From positions 37,501 through 64,312 of the forward strand of contig JAHBMJ010005824.1 of NCBI GenBank assembly GCA_018398765.1: a stretch of DNA of 26,812 nt. Direction: 5' to 3'. The notes beneath the pieces were generated by a model. That model saw nothing but the letters and a program-made list of their open reading frames with translations, searched no databases and was not told the DNA's origin. Numbering within the stretch: position 1 is the first letter of the stretch; each line of letters opens with the position of its first letter. Shown here piece by piece: positions 26,746-26,812 of this stretch. The translations under genes and the position numbers were made by a program. The stretch comes from Chromera velia. Its lineage: Eukaryota; Sar; Chromeraceae.

Positions 26746-26812
26746 TGATAAGAATGAGTGATGCATAATAAGTAACCTTCAGACCTCTCCTTCTTCTTTG
26801 TCTCGTTTTTCT
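26746..26812. other. Sequence after gag up to the window end
   Basis: Several closely spaced stops in the gag frame (TAA, TGA, TAA from 26743) precede non-coding-looking sequence. Whether pol follows cannot be seen. Confidence 0.4.

Overview
This window looks like nuclear DNA from an intron-containing alga or protist with a complex (secondary, probably red-derived) plastid. The main reason is an intact minus-strand gene (15262-16152) for a bacterial-type ribosomal protein L10. Its N-terminal signal-peptide-like segment and long basic leader are what is expected for import through several membranes. GT...TGCAG splice-like signals and dense retroelement and satellite DNA fit a photosynthetic alveolate such as a chromerid, but the sequence alone does not settle the taxon.

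Layout: (1) 1-6750 holds the 5' end of a minus-strand spliced gene (226-553) and scattered plus-strand exon-like segments. One segment encodes a probable HP1-like chromodomain, but its reading frame breaks repeatedly. (2) 7235-13450 is a full-length Ty3/gypsy chromovirus with two 319-bp LTRs, a 5-bp target duplication (CTATA), a primer-binding site, gag, protease, RT, RNase H, integrase and a C-terminal chromodomain. It is decayed: seven in-frame stops, at least two frameshifts and loss of the first integrase Asp. (3) 13569-14750 is a purine-only simple-sequence tract containing a 152-base assembly gap. (4) 15262-16152 is the plastid L10 gene. (5) 16830-23140 is a composite tandem-repeat region built from three interleaved families (about 45 bp, about 35-40 bp and 78 bp). 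It is split by a 2.47-kb LTR-flanked element (17430-19898) with a GTAC target duplication and no recognisable protein, probably a non-autonomous LTR element. (6) 23141-24360 is AT-rich DNA with small repeats and a hairpin. (7) 24579-26812 is the 5' part of a second Gag-encoding retroelement, truncated by the window end, with an 89-bp tandem repeat, an ATG-less upstream ORF, a Lys/Ala/Pro-rich segment, a Gag domain and two zinc knuckles, again broken by stops.

Only the L10 gene is a confidently intact host gene. Most of the window is mobile and repetitive DNA. The most novel-looking parts are the LTR-flanked element without coding capacity, the three-family composite satellite it sits in, and the strictly transition-type divergence between the chromovirus LTRs.
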